DNA from: Hydnum rufescens UP504
Lineage: Eukaryota > Basidiomycota > Agaricomycetes > Cantharellales > Hydnaceae
Length of the DNA: 64,000 nucleotides
Direction: 5' to 3'
Assembly (NCBI GenBank): GCA_014904985.1
Contig: MU129016.1
Span: 62,001-126,000 of the forward strand
Each line of letters starts with the position of its first letter. The stretch's first letter is position 1. The notes beneath the pieces are model-generated. The model saw nothing but the letters and a program-made list of their open reading frames with translations, made no database searches and was not told the origin of the DNA. The position numbers and the translations under genes are program-made. Below, piece by piece: positions 49,901-61,294 of the stretch.

Positions 49901-51208
49901 ATGAGCGATCCCCAGACAGAAAGAAGGGTGAACGACAGCGACAAAGACCTCGAGTCGCCTACGAGCGCGGGCCCTTCGAAGCCGTTGCGAGTTCGCAGCT
50001 TCCCAACGCCAGAGCAGAGAAGGCAGCTGGAAGGTATGGCACGGGTCACCACCAGTCCGTGCGAAAGCATTGATCATCCCCCACCAGCCGAATGGGCTAA
50101 AAATCAGAATCCTGCATTAGCTGAGCGCGAGAGAATAGCTAACCTTACGGGGAGGTCCCTCGACCAGGGTCAGTCGTTGGCTACTCTCCATGCATAGCAA
50201 TACCGTTACTAACGAGATTCCCAACGGACTTCAGTCAATGGGTGGTTCAATTCGCAGAGGCAGAAGGCAAGGAAGAAGGCGCGCGGGGTATCCCAGGGCC
50301 ACCAGTACCGAAGTGGAGACGATGCAGAAGAGCTAATTAGTGAGCTTCAATCCACCCTTCGCCCTATTTTCTTCTTGCCAAACGTCGTTGTATTCAAAGT
50401 ATTCGATGCTATTGCCCCAGCCTTGCCGAAGCTGAGACAGCTCTTCGAGGTTGACTCCAATCCGTCACAATCGAAAGTAGACCGCTGGGCTGCTGCTCTT
50501 GGCAATGTCGACGCTGAGTCAATCCATAAATGGCTCGCTTGGAAGCACCAAGACATAGCCCTCAAGTCTGACTGCTGTAGTGAATTCACGCCAACGCCAA
50601 AATCTTCCGTTCCTCCACTCAGCCCATACCTCCCAACGCCATTCTCAGAATCTCCCGAGCCGCGCCGCGGAAGTACTCTGTCAATCCAAATGAAAATTGA
50701 GGGTTCGCCCGCGATCCGATCTGGATCTCTCGACGGGACGGTATACCCCCGAATGTTGATTGCCGATGCCTCTGAAGAATATTCAGGGGAGAACACGGAT
50801 GAAGTCAGGTCACCTATCTCTCCATGTGCAGAACCGCCGAGCAATGATGCGAAAATGGATCAAACTAGACTTCATGGGAGGCCAACCACTTCGCATGCGG
50901 GGCCACCACCGCCGGAGCCCGTACTCCAATTACCTCCAGGGCTCCCCCTTACTTCTGGGGAGCCGCCGAATGCAGCTTATACTCCTCAGTCCACGCCCCT
51001 GCGCACGGAAACCCCCGCACGGCTCCAAAATGCCCTCGACTTGGCCTCGCTTCGGAAATTTGCCCATGATCGGTACCCCGATGGGATACCTACAGCCCCC
51101 TCTATTGATCATGATCAGCCGACCACGGAATATTATGAGGCCTTTGACTTTATTGGGCAGTATTCTCGGACTGTGACTCAAGGGCTGTTCCATGCGCGGA
51201 AAACCTAG
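49901..51208 (+). CDS. Homeodomain transcription factor A (canonical plus divergent second homeodomain)
   Basis: Inferred exons 49901-50033, 50088-50168, 50235-50339 and 50400-51208 give 375 residues. The canonical homeodomain lies at residues about 30-90: RVRSFPTPEQRRQLE / AEWAKNQNPALAERERIANL / TGRSLDQVNGWFNSQRQKAR, with the recognition-helix WF and basic tail. After an acidic link (DDAEELI), residues about 108-155 read LPKLRQLFEVDSNPSQSKVD then RWAAALG and ESIHKWLAWKHQD, which fits a second, degenerate homeodomain. A long Ser/Pro-rich region follows. The C-terminus carries LASLRKFAHDRYPDG, shared with the next gene. All introns retain GT...AG; introns 1 and 3 (54 and 60 bp) are multiples of three, so they can be mistaken for coding. 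No frame breaks. Not the usual divergent HD1/HD2 mating pair. Confidence 0.8.
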
Positions 51209-51547
51209 TACAGATAAGCCAAGGGAAAGAAACAGGCCTGATGGATGGGCTAATAGGTAAGGGACTGGTCAAATATGCTGTAATTGCACTGATTGTATCA
51301 GTATTCAATTCTTTTTGGGCAACTTGTGTCCTGCAGGGAGGAAGCATGTATTCTTGATAATTTATCTTCATGCAGTGCTGGGTGGTCTTCTATCAGTATA
51401 CACATGTAATGAGGGCAATGGTAATAGTAGGAGTTCTCTCTAATACATGGGTGGTGCAAGTGGAGTATCAACGGGGATTAGCCTACATGTCCGTCCGTGG
51501 CATTCAATTGTATCTGTTATGCTTCTTTCAGGAGGTAAACACAAACC
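51209..51547. other. Short spacer between tandem homeodomain genes
   Basis: About 340 bases, 3' region of the first and promoter of the second homeodomain gene. No gene seen. Confidence 0.45.
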
Positions 51548-52913
51548 ATGTACCCATCCCCATGTTCTGCAACCAGTGAGGGTTCTGGTTCACTAAAGAA
51601 GCAGAAACCTACCATGCATGCCACCCAGGAACAAGTGAAGGCACTTGAAGGTACTGGATCCCATTTCTTGGCACGGCATATGGCAAGTTGAATCTGCTCG
51701 GTAGCCGTGTTCATCGATCATCCGAGGCCATCCACTGCACAAAGACAAGCATTGGCAGAGCAACTAGGTCGCACACTAAGCCAAGGTCCGGAGTTCTCGT
51801 CATTTCATACGCGTACTCCTCGTGCCTGAATATTTGCTGGTTTCGTAGTGACCAACTGGTTCCAAAGCCGACGACGGAAAGAGGTGAGGCATCTTGGTAG
51901 AGGTGAGCTTAGCCAAAGCTTAAACCGGTGATCTGCCCTTGATATCTCGAAAGATGCAGCACGTACGGTATCGATCGAGTCGCGTTCGCCAGACACCGAT
52001 CTTGCGCCTGTGGATGAAACAAATGATGAGCTCGAGGAGATGATACGTATGTGTGCTATCCCCTGAGTTGAGCCAGATGCTGACTCATCGGGTCGACCTT
52101 AGTCTTCGAGTCCATCGTGCATGTTTTGCCCGAATTGCGTTCGCTATATCAACGATTTCCGGATATAAATTCTGTCAACGCCGATGACTGGGCTCAAGCC
52201 CTGGATATCGCATCGCCGCCACACCCCCCGTCTATCATTCACAACTGGTTGGGCTGGAGGCGAGCAAGGGATGGAATAAAGTCAATTGCACACGACTCTC
52301 CATCGCACGAAGAGCGCGCTGGGCAGCTTTTAACACCAATATCAGCCTCACCAAATCCGTGCAGTGACGGCGTGTTGCTGGCCAAGTCCGGAAACTCGCA
52401 AGGAAACCGGCCATTCCCACTCCCAGATATGTCACCCCCGCTTCGACATGTTGGGTGGAGAGCCAGCGATCCATTGCCCACTCAGCTGCCATTGCCAGGG
52501 TCTGGAGTGTTGACGGGTGGTCTGCCTTTGGGGTTCAGGTCCGTGCGCTCGACACACCCGCCAGGCCCTTCTCGACTGCACTTCCGTCGCCAATCACACC
52601 AGTCAAGAGCATTCACGATACTCACCATCCAGAAAACATACCCTCTTCGAGTACTGCTGCTATTCATCCGTCTGCATTATATTCATCACTCTTGTCCCAA
52701 AAGTCTTCTGTTGCATCACTTCGTCGTTTTGTACGATCTCGTTATCCCGATGGTGTTATATTTGCACCTCCATCCAACCCGATTGATAGCGGGCTGGAAA
52801 CCACGTCTTCATTGATTGGCGCGCAGTCGCAGGCTATACTTGCATCGATATCCTCTATTGTCGCCCCACCGGCTCCTAATGCCTTGCCGCCATGGGTGAA
52901 TTACAAGGCATAG
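51548..52913 (+). CDS. Homeodomain transcription factor B, tandem paralogue of A
   Basis: Inferred exons 51548-51650, 51705-51785, 51849-51896, 51954-52046, 52103-52913. Start MYPSPCSATSEGSG. Canonical homeodomain: KPTMHATQEQVKALE / AVFIDHPRPSTAQRQALAEQ / LGRTLSQVTNWFQSRRRKE. Second, divergent homeodomain near 52120-52270: LPELRSLYQRFPDINSVNAD then DWAQALD and IIHNWLGWRRARDGIKS. The C-terminus has VASLRRFVRSRYPDGV. Exon 2 is 81 bp and intron 1 is 54 bp, the same as in the gene A model, and the intron before the second homeodomain also falls at the same place. One apparent base deletion between 52455 and 52560 shifts the frame of the last 120 or so residues. Family function beyond DNA binding unknown. 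Confidence 0.78.
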
Positions 52914-53337
52914 CTGGAAGAGGATGTCGGGCTGACATGTCACTGCGGAACTTGGCCTTCGGGTACGGTATGAAGAGCTAAATTATCTGTTGTCTTGTGC
53001 GTTTGTACTCTCTGTGTTCTGTGTCAACATACCTCTTGTCTCCTCCTAATCATATGGCCGTGATAATGTGTTGATGAGTGTCGTTCGTATAAAATGCTGT
53101 GAGCGCTGTCCCATAATCATGTATCGGGAAAATCCGCGCAGAATGGCAAGGTTTTGCGAAGACCCCAACTACTACATCCTACATCCTGCGAAACTCTCCC
53201 AGTCCCTAGGGGATCACTTTTCCCAGCCGTGGAGTATTGATCCCAGCAATCGGTGAAGAAAACCGTGCGAAAACCGTGGAACACTTGGCCTTGTACAAAT
53301 CACGCTCGGCGCAAACACTGTGCGGTCCAGACCGTAC
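52914..53337. other. Intergenic region before SWR1
   Basis: About 420 bases, 3' region of homeodomain gene B and SWR1 promoter. No feature beyond that. Confidence 0.45.
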
Positions 53338-56300
53338 ATGGAGCCACAACTGGAAGCGGAACCTGCGAAGCCATCGGGAAGCTCTTCCAGGACTGTTTTA
53401 CGTATACCACGCCGATCCCGAGTTTCTTGGGCTCGTAAAGTGGTGGTAGTGGATACGCGCAGTCTCGAGGAACGCGTCGCAGCCCGCAAGCAGGAACTAC
53501 TGGTTCAGAAGCGCCGCGAGCTGGCCAAGGTGCTGGACAAGCATGATGACCTCGTAAGTTCCCCTGTGTACCTTGCCGAATGATCATGTCCTCATCAACA
53601 GCTACTCTTTATCACCAGGTCCGCGAAGCCTTTCACCTTGAGCGGTTTGTTACTCTAGTTAGTTTCGATCCTGAGGTGTGTAGATTTTCTTCTCCCTAGA
53701 GCATATTATAGTTTCCTGTTTCCCGGATGTTCATGTTGCGGGTAATACTAATAGGTCGCCAAGACGGATACCAGTTCGGTTTTTGAGGCTGTAAGTGGAC
53801 CGCAGTCATGTCTCAAGTGATTGGGGCCCTGGTGATCGTCATTCTCTTATAGTTTCGTGACAAATACGATCTAGTCGCTAACAACCTTCCCGGGTCTTCC
53901 ACTGTGGGTTCATCAGGAAGACGTACTACGCGTCGAGCAGTAAATGATCGTCGGCAGTCCCTTGGTGCTGTCGGTTTGTCTAATGAATCTTTCGAGAGCT
54001 CTCCTACCTCGTCCTTTCGAAAGGGTAAGGGGCGCGAACATCCACCCACGACGAATGGGGCGGAGTCGCCTCGGAAACCAACACTGGACCTTCAATTGCC
54101 CCCACCGTCGATGCCTCCTCCACGAGCACGCAAAGCCAGCCGACAATCACTTCCAGCTTTGCCTCCGCCTGCCGCTCCGGTTGAAGAGGACACCACGACC
54201 ACGCCTCAACGACCAGCCCCATCTCGCCGGCCCCGCCTCCGACCGCTGATGCTACCCCCGAAGATCCAATCCCACGTGGAAACCCCCATAGAGAGTACCG
54301 TATCTTCTATGCAGGCTGACGATGGTCCACTTCCACTCCCGTCACAACCTTCCCCTACTCGAAAGGCTCGCAAAAAGAAAGCGGACGCGCCGCCACCACA
54401 ACCTCCTCCGCCTATCAAGCGTGTCAGACTCGTTCATCGCGTTCCATCCCCTACATTCACACATCCAGACCAGCGCCCCCCTCCCCCCTCATTCTCTGGA
54501 CAACTTTCTGTGTATCTTCGATCATACGTCAAATTCGAAGACGAAGGCCTGATTTAGTTCAGGAACAATTAGAGCAAGCAGCGCATACGGATGCTGGGTA
54601 TTTACTCCGAATATCTGAGCTGCGTGGAGAGGGCAGACTTTCGAATCCCAAAGGCGCTGGTCCTTCTAATCCCGAACCCCCACGGCCTAGAGGACATTGG
54701 GATGAGGTCGTGGAGAGTGCAATTGCCGCGTCTAAAGCGAGTCGGGAGGCCGGAAGGCTGAGGATGAATGGAGCGAGGCGCGTGGCGCGTATCATCACCG
54801 CCCACTGGGAGAAAGCCGCTGGTGCCGATGACAAACAAAAGAGAGCCGAAGAGAAACGTATGCTGACAGTGGTTAAAGCGACGCTGAAAACCGTCTTGGT
54901 TCAATGGAAGGATGCTGTCAAGGCACGTGGCATCGTTCATTGAGAAAAGTCGTAGGATTGTAGGACTTACATGAAGTCTTGTTCAGTTCGTCCGCTGAAG
55001 AAGGCAGAGGAAGTGAAAGCTGAGCAAGCCCGGCGTGGGAAGCAACACCTTGATGCGATCATTGAGCATTCTACTCAGGCTTTTCGTGCTCAGCGTGCTC
55101 GCCACTCCCGCTCCACATCCCAGGGCACAAGTTCTCTCCCCCACGATTCAGACACCTCATCTGTAGACGAGGAGAGTGAGCCTGACCGTGATTCAGACAA
55201 CGAAGAAAGCGAAGATGAGGGCGACGGTGAAGATCAATCTGCGGTCGATGTGCACACGGACCTTGACATTTACGACGAGGACCGCCCGGTTGTCGAGGAG
55301 GTCGTTGAAGAATCCACCGTAGCCCTGGGTTCTGAAGTCATGTCACCTTATATTAGTCCATCTCATTCTACTTCTCCAAGTCCAAGGCTCAATGGACTTT
55401 CTCGCCATACCTCAGCTACCGATACACCGGATCGTGTCCCTTCGGTCGTTGGTCGCCGCGTCTCCTTCCGCGATCCTGATATTGAAGTTGAGGACCGCAC
55501 GTATTCATCGCCGTCAGAAAGCTCGGCTGCACATGCCGATGAGACAAGGGTGAATGAAAATCACATGGAAGTTGACCTGCAAGTCGAAGCTGTGTACACC
55601 GCCAGCAAGACATCCCCCAGCTCAGAGGAGCCGACGGAGAATGAACCCTCATCACAAGTCGTAACACGCAGCCACCGCCACCGCTCATCATCAAGTGCCC
55701 CCGGAGCCGCACCCCGTGCTGAACCGGATTTTACAGACACAGATTTTGAAGCCAATCTTGATGAAGAGGCCGAGGATCTTGAACTTGCTGTCAAGATGGA
55801 GGAAGAGGAGTCTGAGTCTGACGACAGCGAATTGAACGCGCTGGAGCAGGACGCTGAACTTCCTTTGGAAGAACTCCTACGACAGTATGGTTATGTGCCT
55901 GCGCCCGAGGGCGATCAAGAGGACTCTGACCACGACGAGGGTCCTGAAACCCAAGAAGATCAGGTGTCGGAGAGTGGCGAGGGTGTCGAGGTTCTCAAAT
56001 CAAATTCTCCTCAGATGGCTTCCTCGCCCACACCCCCTTTTTCAACGGCGCGCACTCGCTCTCCATCTCCAGGTATAACAACCTCTGCATCACCTAAGAA
56101 CCCCCCGATGACCAATGGACATGTATCTCCTTCGCCCCCTCCGGATGAAACGAACGATGCAGGGGAGGACGCCTCAATGAAGGATATCATTCCACAACCG
56201 TCTACGGCGAATGATGACCCGACAACGATAAAACCGCCTTTCCTATTGCGAGGAACCCTCAGACCGTATCAGCAGGCGGGCTTGGAGTGGCTCGTAAGCC

Positions 56301-59044
56301 TCTATTTTAACAGCCATAACGGGATCCTTGCCGACGAGATGGGCCTTGGGTATGTCGATCGTTCCTTATCGTCTTGGCTAATATGAAACTCATGACCGGC
56401 CCTGCAGCAAAACTATACAAACGATATCTCTACTGGCCTATTTGGCATGCGAGAAAGGGAATTGGTAAGCTTATTTATTGCCACCCTGAAGTCACGAAGT
56501 GAACTGACGTCTATCACAGGGGACCGCATCTAATCATTGTCCCAACCAGTGTCTTGAAGAATTGGGAGATGGAGTTCAAGAAATTTTTGCCAGGCTTCAA
56601 GATCATCACCTATTACGGGAGTGCCAAAGAGCGTAAGGAGCGTCGGCATGGATGGAAAGCGCCCAACGCATTTAATGTCTGCATCACTTCGTATCAGTTG
56701 ATTTTGGCGGATCAGCATATCTTCCGGCGCATGCCATGGGTATACATGATTCTTGACGAGGCCCACAACATCAAAAACTTTAAATCACAGAGGTGGCAGG
56801 ACTTGTTCACATTTCGCCCTCTTCGTCGACTGCTTTTGACGGGGACACCTCTTCAGGTCAAGTTCGTCTGAGTTGTCGACCATTCCACGACTTACCCTAT
56901 TGCACGTTCACAGAATAACCTCATGGAGCTATGGGCATTGATGCATTTCCTGAATCCCGTTGAAACTGTTGGGTATCGCTCTGATTTCGCTGATTGGTTT
57001 TCCAGTAAGTCCCTATAGTCCGATATGCAAGTTCCTGGCTCATGGTTGCACTGCAGAACCCATGGATAAAGCTATTGAAGATGGTCGAGCGATGGATGTT
57101 GAGACTCAGGATCGCGTCAACAAACTGCATATCCTTCTTCGGCCCTATCTCTTGCGTCGAATGAAGGCCGACGTCGAAAAGGAACTTCCAGGGAAATTCG
57201 AGCATCTTGTTTATTGCCGGCTCTCTAAAAGACAGCGCTTTCTTTATGACGAGTTTATGGCCCGTGCGGAAACAAAGGAGATCTTAGCATCAGGGAATTT
57301 CCTTAGTACGCCTTCGCAATAATTAGTCCCGATTCCTCCTGACGTTTCGAGCATCAGGCGTCGTAAACTGTCTCATGCAGTTACGTAAAGTCTGTAACCA
57401 TCCCGATCTCTTCGAAGTGAGGCCGATCGTTACTTCTTTTGCCATGTCGAAATCTGCTGTTGCGGATTTCGAGATCAAGGAACTCTTGGTTCGAAGAAGG
57501 CTTCTCGCCTCATCGCCATTCGATACTATGCATCATGTTCTGGGAACAATCACGTCTCATGAGGACACGTCCTTCATCGCAAGTCGATCTCGCCGATTTC
57601 TCGATGCGTCGTCGCGTTTACAGCAGATTCAAGACCTTCCAGGCGAGCCTCCCCCCCATGATGTCCGTACAGTTGCAGGATTCCGCCGATATAATGAATA
57701 TTGTTTGCGAGAGGAGAAGCGTGCCGCTTGGAGGCGGATCTCGTACATCAATCGAACGCGATGTGCAGCGACACCAATATATGGTTTGGAGAAGCTTGCG
57801 TGTGTGCGCAAGCTCTACAAACCATTGCTTCCCTTAGAGTTCGCAGAACGTTCTCGGCGCGATTATCTGGATCGAAATGATCTCATCCATGGTATCATAA
57901 AGTCTTATGCCGGACGAGCCCAGGATATGAAGAAGAGTATTGACCACTTTGCGTTTGCGACTCCCGTGGCTGTGGCCTTGGACCTGCCCTTGCAGGCTTT
58001 ACGCGGAGCGGAAGGCTCGATAGGCGAACTTCAATTCGATATGGAATTTGACACGCTGCACACTGCTGCTGTCAAACTTCAAATTGCGTTCCCCGATGCC
58101 TACCTTCTCCAGTACGACTGCGGAAAGCTTCAGGAATTGGACACGCTGCTCAAAGAGCGTCGGGCTGGTGGCCATCGCGTTCTCATATTCACTCAGATGA
58201 CAAAAGTCCTTGATGTCCTCGAGATCTTCCTCAATTTGCACGGGTACCGGTACCTCCGTTTGGATGGTTCCACTAAAATAGAAGATCGGCAAAAGATCAC
58301 TCAGCGCTTCAATATGGATACGCGTGTCTTGGCATTCATCTCGTCCTCGCGGTCTGGTGGGGTTGGTATCAACCTTACTGGTGCCGATACAGTGAGTATC
58401 GCCGCCCCCAACTTCGGAACGAGCACTGATGATCGGACAGGTTATTTTTTATGACTCCGATTACAATCCCTCGATGGATCGACAATGTGAAGACAGGCCA
58501 GTGCTTGCTGTTTGTTCGTTTCGTTGGCAGCACGCCTGAGATTCATTCCCACAGAGCCCACAGAATCGGACAGATTCGCGACGTACACATTTATCGCTTC
58601 ATCTCGAAACATACTGTGGAGGAAAGCATGTTGCGGAAAGCGAATCAGAAGCGCTCTTTGGACGATATCGTCATACGACAAGGAGAATTTGACTGGCGCA
58701 AGGTCATGGTATCTGACTTGCAGATGGAGCAAGCCCTGGAACAAGTGGAGGATGTAGAAGACGCACAAGCTGCACGGAACGCTGCGGCAGAGATGTACAT
58801 GGATACTGCTGGCGAACAGCAAGAGTTTGATGAGTCTGCTGGTCCTGTTGGTGGGATGTCTGACCGGCGCGGCGATCGGAGTCGGAGATGTTCCCATGGA
58901 CGACGAAGCTGCGCTGAAGAAGAAGAAGAAGAGGACGAGGATGAGGACGAGTTGGAAGTGCTCGGGTTGAGTTCGCTCGAGAAATATATGGTGCGCTTTG
59001 TAGAGCGGGATTGGGATTTCTTTTCGGACTGGCGCGTGAAATGA
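53338..59044 (+). CDS. SWR1: SWR1 chromatin-remodelling ATPase (H2A.Z exchange)
   Basis: SWR1 swaps H2A for H2A.Z in nucleosomes. Start [18 protein letters not shown]-terminal [20 protein letters not shown], Pro-rich region (54050-54480), HSA-type helices ([20 protein letters not shown], near 54700), acidic H2A.Z/H2B-interaction region (55150-55900). ATPase lobe 1: [32 protein letters not shown] across an intron at 56350, [31 protein letters not shown] (DEAH box), [16 protein letters not shown]. The family's long insertion separates lobe 2: [48 protein letters not shown], and [15 protein letters not shown]. Stop 59042-59044. A missing base near 54546-54549 breaks the frame before the HSA region. 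At least ten introns. INO80 is less likely given the N-terminal HSA and acidic layout. Confidence 0.93.
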
Positions 59045-60112
59045 TGCTGGTGCTTTCCATTTCTTGCTTCTTCAACTTTTTTTTTTTTTTTCGACTGTAA
59101 CGAATTCGCTAATATCTTTATGCCAATCCCACCTATTCGCGATCGCGCCCTGTTCAATAAAATTCGCACTGCCTTGCAAATGTTCGGAATTCTCGGATTT
59201 TCTCTGCCTCCAGATATCGATTCTGGTTTTCCACTTGCTTGCCTGATCGGGAGATTATTTTCGATCTTAAGCATACTATTTTAGGGACCGGGTGTTGAGG
59301 AGCAGGTGTTGTTAGGATATATATCGGTGCTTCTCTGGTGAGGCCCCTTTGCCATGTCGCTTCGAATTCGTTGGTTCTTGTTTGTCTTCGCCTCAGGAAC
59401 ACTTTCCCCAAATTCTTGCTCTGGCATTCCGCATTCCAATATTCGACGTTCTTGCTTATGGTTCTGTCAACAGTGAGCCTCGAAATATCTATGACTTTTG
59501 ATTTTGGGATTATAATCCACTTCGTTACGATCCTCTCCGCACGCGGCTCTCCTCTTGACTGCAAGAAGTGCAAAGGATGTAGTAATACTGCAATCACATG
59601 AAATCGATCATGGGCCACGGAATTTGGCTCTCGAAACAAAGGCAGAACAAATCGTCTATGAAAGGAGATCCAATTTCGGCATGGTAGACCGAGAGCGCTC
59701 GTTCCAGGTTTCTGCTGTACGCTACCGTTTGGGAGATATAGCCTGATTGATATGATGGTGTGTGAATGCCTTGGCAATTGTAATTTGCACGATGGGGCAT
59801 ATAGCCGACATGCATGAGCGAGCAGGATATGTGACAGGACAGCAAACGCCACGAATGAACTTGGAGCTAGCTAGACTTGGAGATCCGAACCCATACTGTA
59901 TCTGGCCGAAGTATGGAGAGTTGTATATACAACGAGATCGTAACATGCTATCATCTAGTCTTTATCCCTAGTTTGTATCCTAACGTAGATATCATGACCA
60001 GTGCGATTGGGACTATGATCAACCAAATGGGCCACCCTCAGATGAACGTTCCGCAGACTTGTTGTGACTTCATTCATCGATGACATCGGTAGCCAATAAA
60101 CCTCTATTTATA
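59045..60112. other. Intergenic region 3' of SWR1
   Basis: Begins with a long T run (59078-59091). An unbroken 232-codon frame on the minus strand (59154-59852) has no family likeness and is treated as chance. It may contain decayed DNA continuing the monooxygenase-like relic, but no clear motif could be followed. Confidence 0.35.
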
Positions 60113-60475
60113 TTACTTAGAAGAGATGGTGGAATACATCGAAGAACTACGCCGGTATTGCTGTCCGATGTTTGCTTGCGGTCTACGCGAACTGAACCGA
60201 TGGTTCAATGATCCACCATACGCCTTCTGGTAATGATGGAATAGAAAGCTGAATTGATCAGGCCACAGCCTGCACCAATGACAGTAATTCGCCCCCCTAC
60301 CCGAGACTCCGCGTGCATGGAAGACCGTTACGAATCTTTTCGGTCCGATTTATATTCTAATTCTCACCTTGATCGATCCCTCAAAATATTGTGCCGCCTT
60401 GGTATGGAAGGTGGCCCCAGCGAATGGATCCTTGTACAGTACTGGTATGCCCGCTGCACCCCATGATATCTATCG
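60113..60475 (-). pseudogene. Decayed flavin-containing monooxygenase-like fragment
   Basis: On the minus strand, GAAGIPVLYKDPFAGATFHT followed by KAAQYFEGSIK (near 60390-60465) leads, across a GT...AG intron (about 60310-60386), to RITVIGAGCGLINSAF (near 60260-60310), a G-A-G-x-G dinucleotide-binding loop. A stop follows, then in another frame QYRRSSSMYSTISSK (near 60115-60160), which resembles the QRSSTYxxST segment after the NADPH-binding loop of fungal FMO-like monooxygenases. Upstream and downstream parts are missing or full of stops. Order and spacing match the family, but the evidence is motif-level only. Confidence 0.4.
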
Positions 60476-61294
60476 TCGTATTTCCTCTATGTTTGAGCTC
60501 CCGGAGAACTGACTCTCCCACTGGAGGGCCCCTCATACGGTAGCCGCAAAGGCAGTGTTGATCCCCGCATCACATTCAACGCCCCAATGTTGTGGAAAAA
60601 ACAACACGAGGAGCGCTGGACGGTGGGGATCGTCGGCTGCGTCAGACCTTGGTGTCATTTGCTATTTGTCCAATATGAATGTCTATCCCCCAAAGCAGGG
60701 GCGGCTGTGCGTTATCACGAATTCGCAAGCAATTAGCGGAGCGGTACATTTACAAGTAAGACTGCTGCCATACATTTGCGAAAACGTTGATTTGGGATTA
60801 CAGTATCGTACTTTTGCCGAGATTGACTTGTTTTCGACAATAAAAGATGAATAGAGCTTGTGGCTGGTGTACAGACGGAGATAGAGACGGAGATAATTTG
60901 GGGCGCCTATTCGCTTACGTGAGCCATGGGGATGAGTAGGATGGATGTAGTCTGAGAGCCATGGAAAATAAGAGAGGAATCGATGAGGTTTCAGCGAGCA
61001 CCCTCGTATTAGCGCCGGCGCTGGAAAAATAAGAAAATGCTGCCGAGTGCCGGGTTGTCTCAGCTGCGTATTGGTAAATTATCTCGAAACTCTTGTACCT
61101 GAGACGCACAAGTGGGAGCCGCACTGGGGGAGACACACACTCGCACAGGGCGAACACCAACTTCCGCACTCGCTAACGCTGTCGGACGCCCTCTCTGCTC
61201 TGCTCAATCTCGTTAGATCGGCCATCCGCCTTCCAGTCATCCTCAAAACTGAAAACGCTGAACAATACCCCCTAGGATATATACCCAACGCAAT
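60476..61294. other. Promoter region of the KH-domain gene
   Basis: About 800 bases. ATATATA near 61278 precedes the start codon at 61295 by about 15 bases, too close for a standard TATA role. No supported gene. Confidence 0.4.

Noticed and set aside
49901..52913. Mating-type A (HD1/HD2) locus
   Set aside because: Both genes point the same way and are paralogues of each other, and the usual flanking mitochondrial intermediate peptidase gene is not seen; neighbours are a secreted beta-barrel protein and SWR1.
59154..59852. 232-codon minus-strand frame
   Set aside because: No domain likeness, no intron in an intron-rich genome, and residue use unlike a folded protein; treated as chance.
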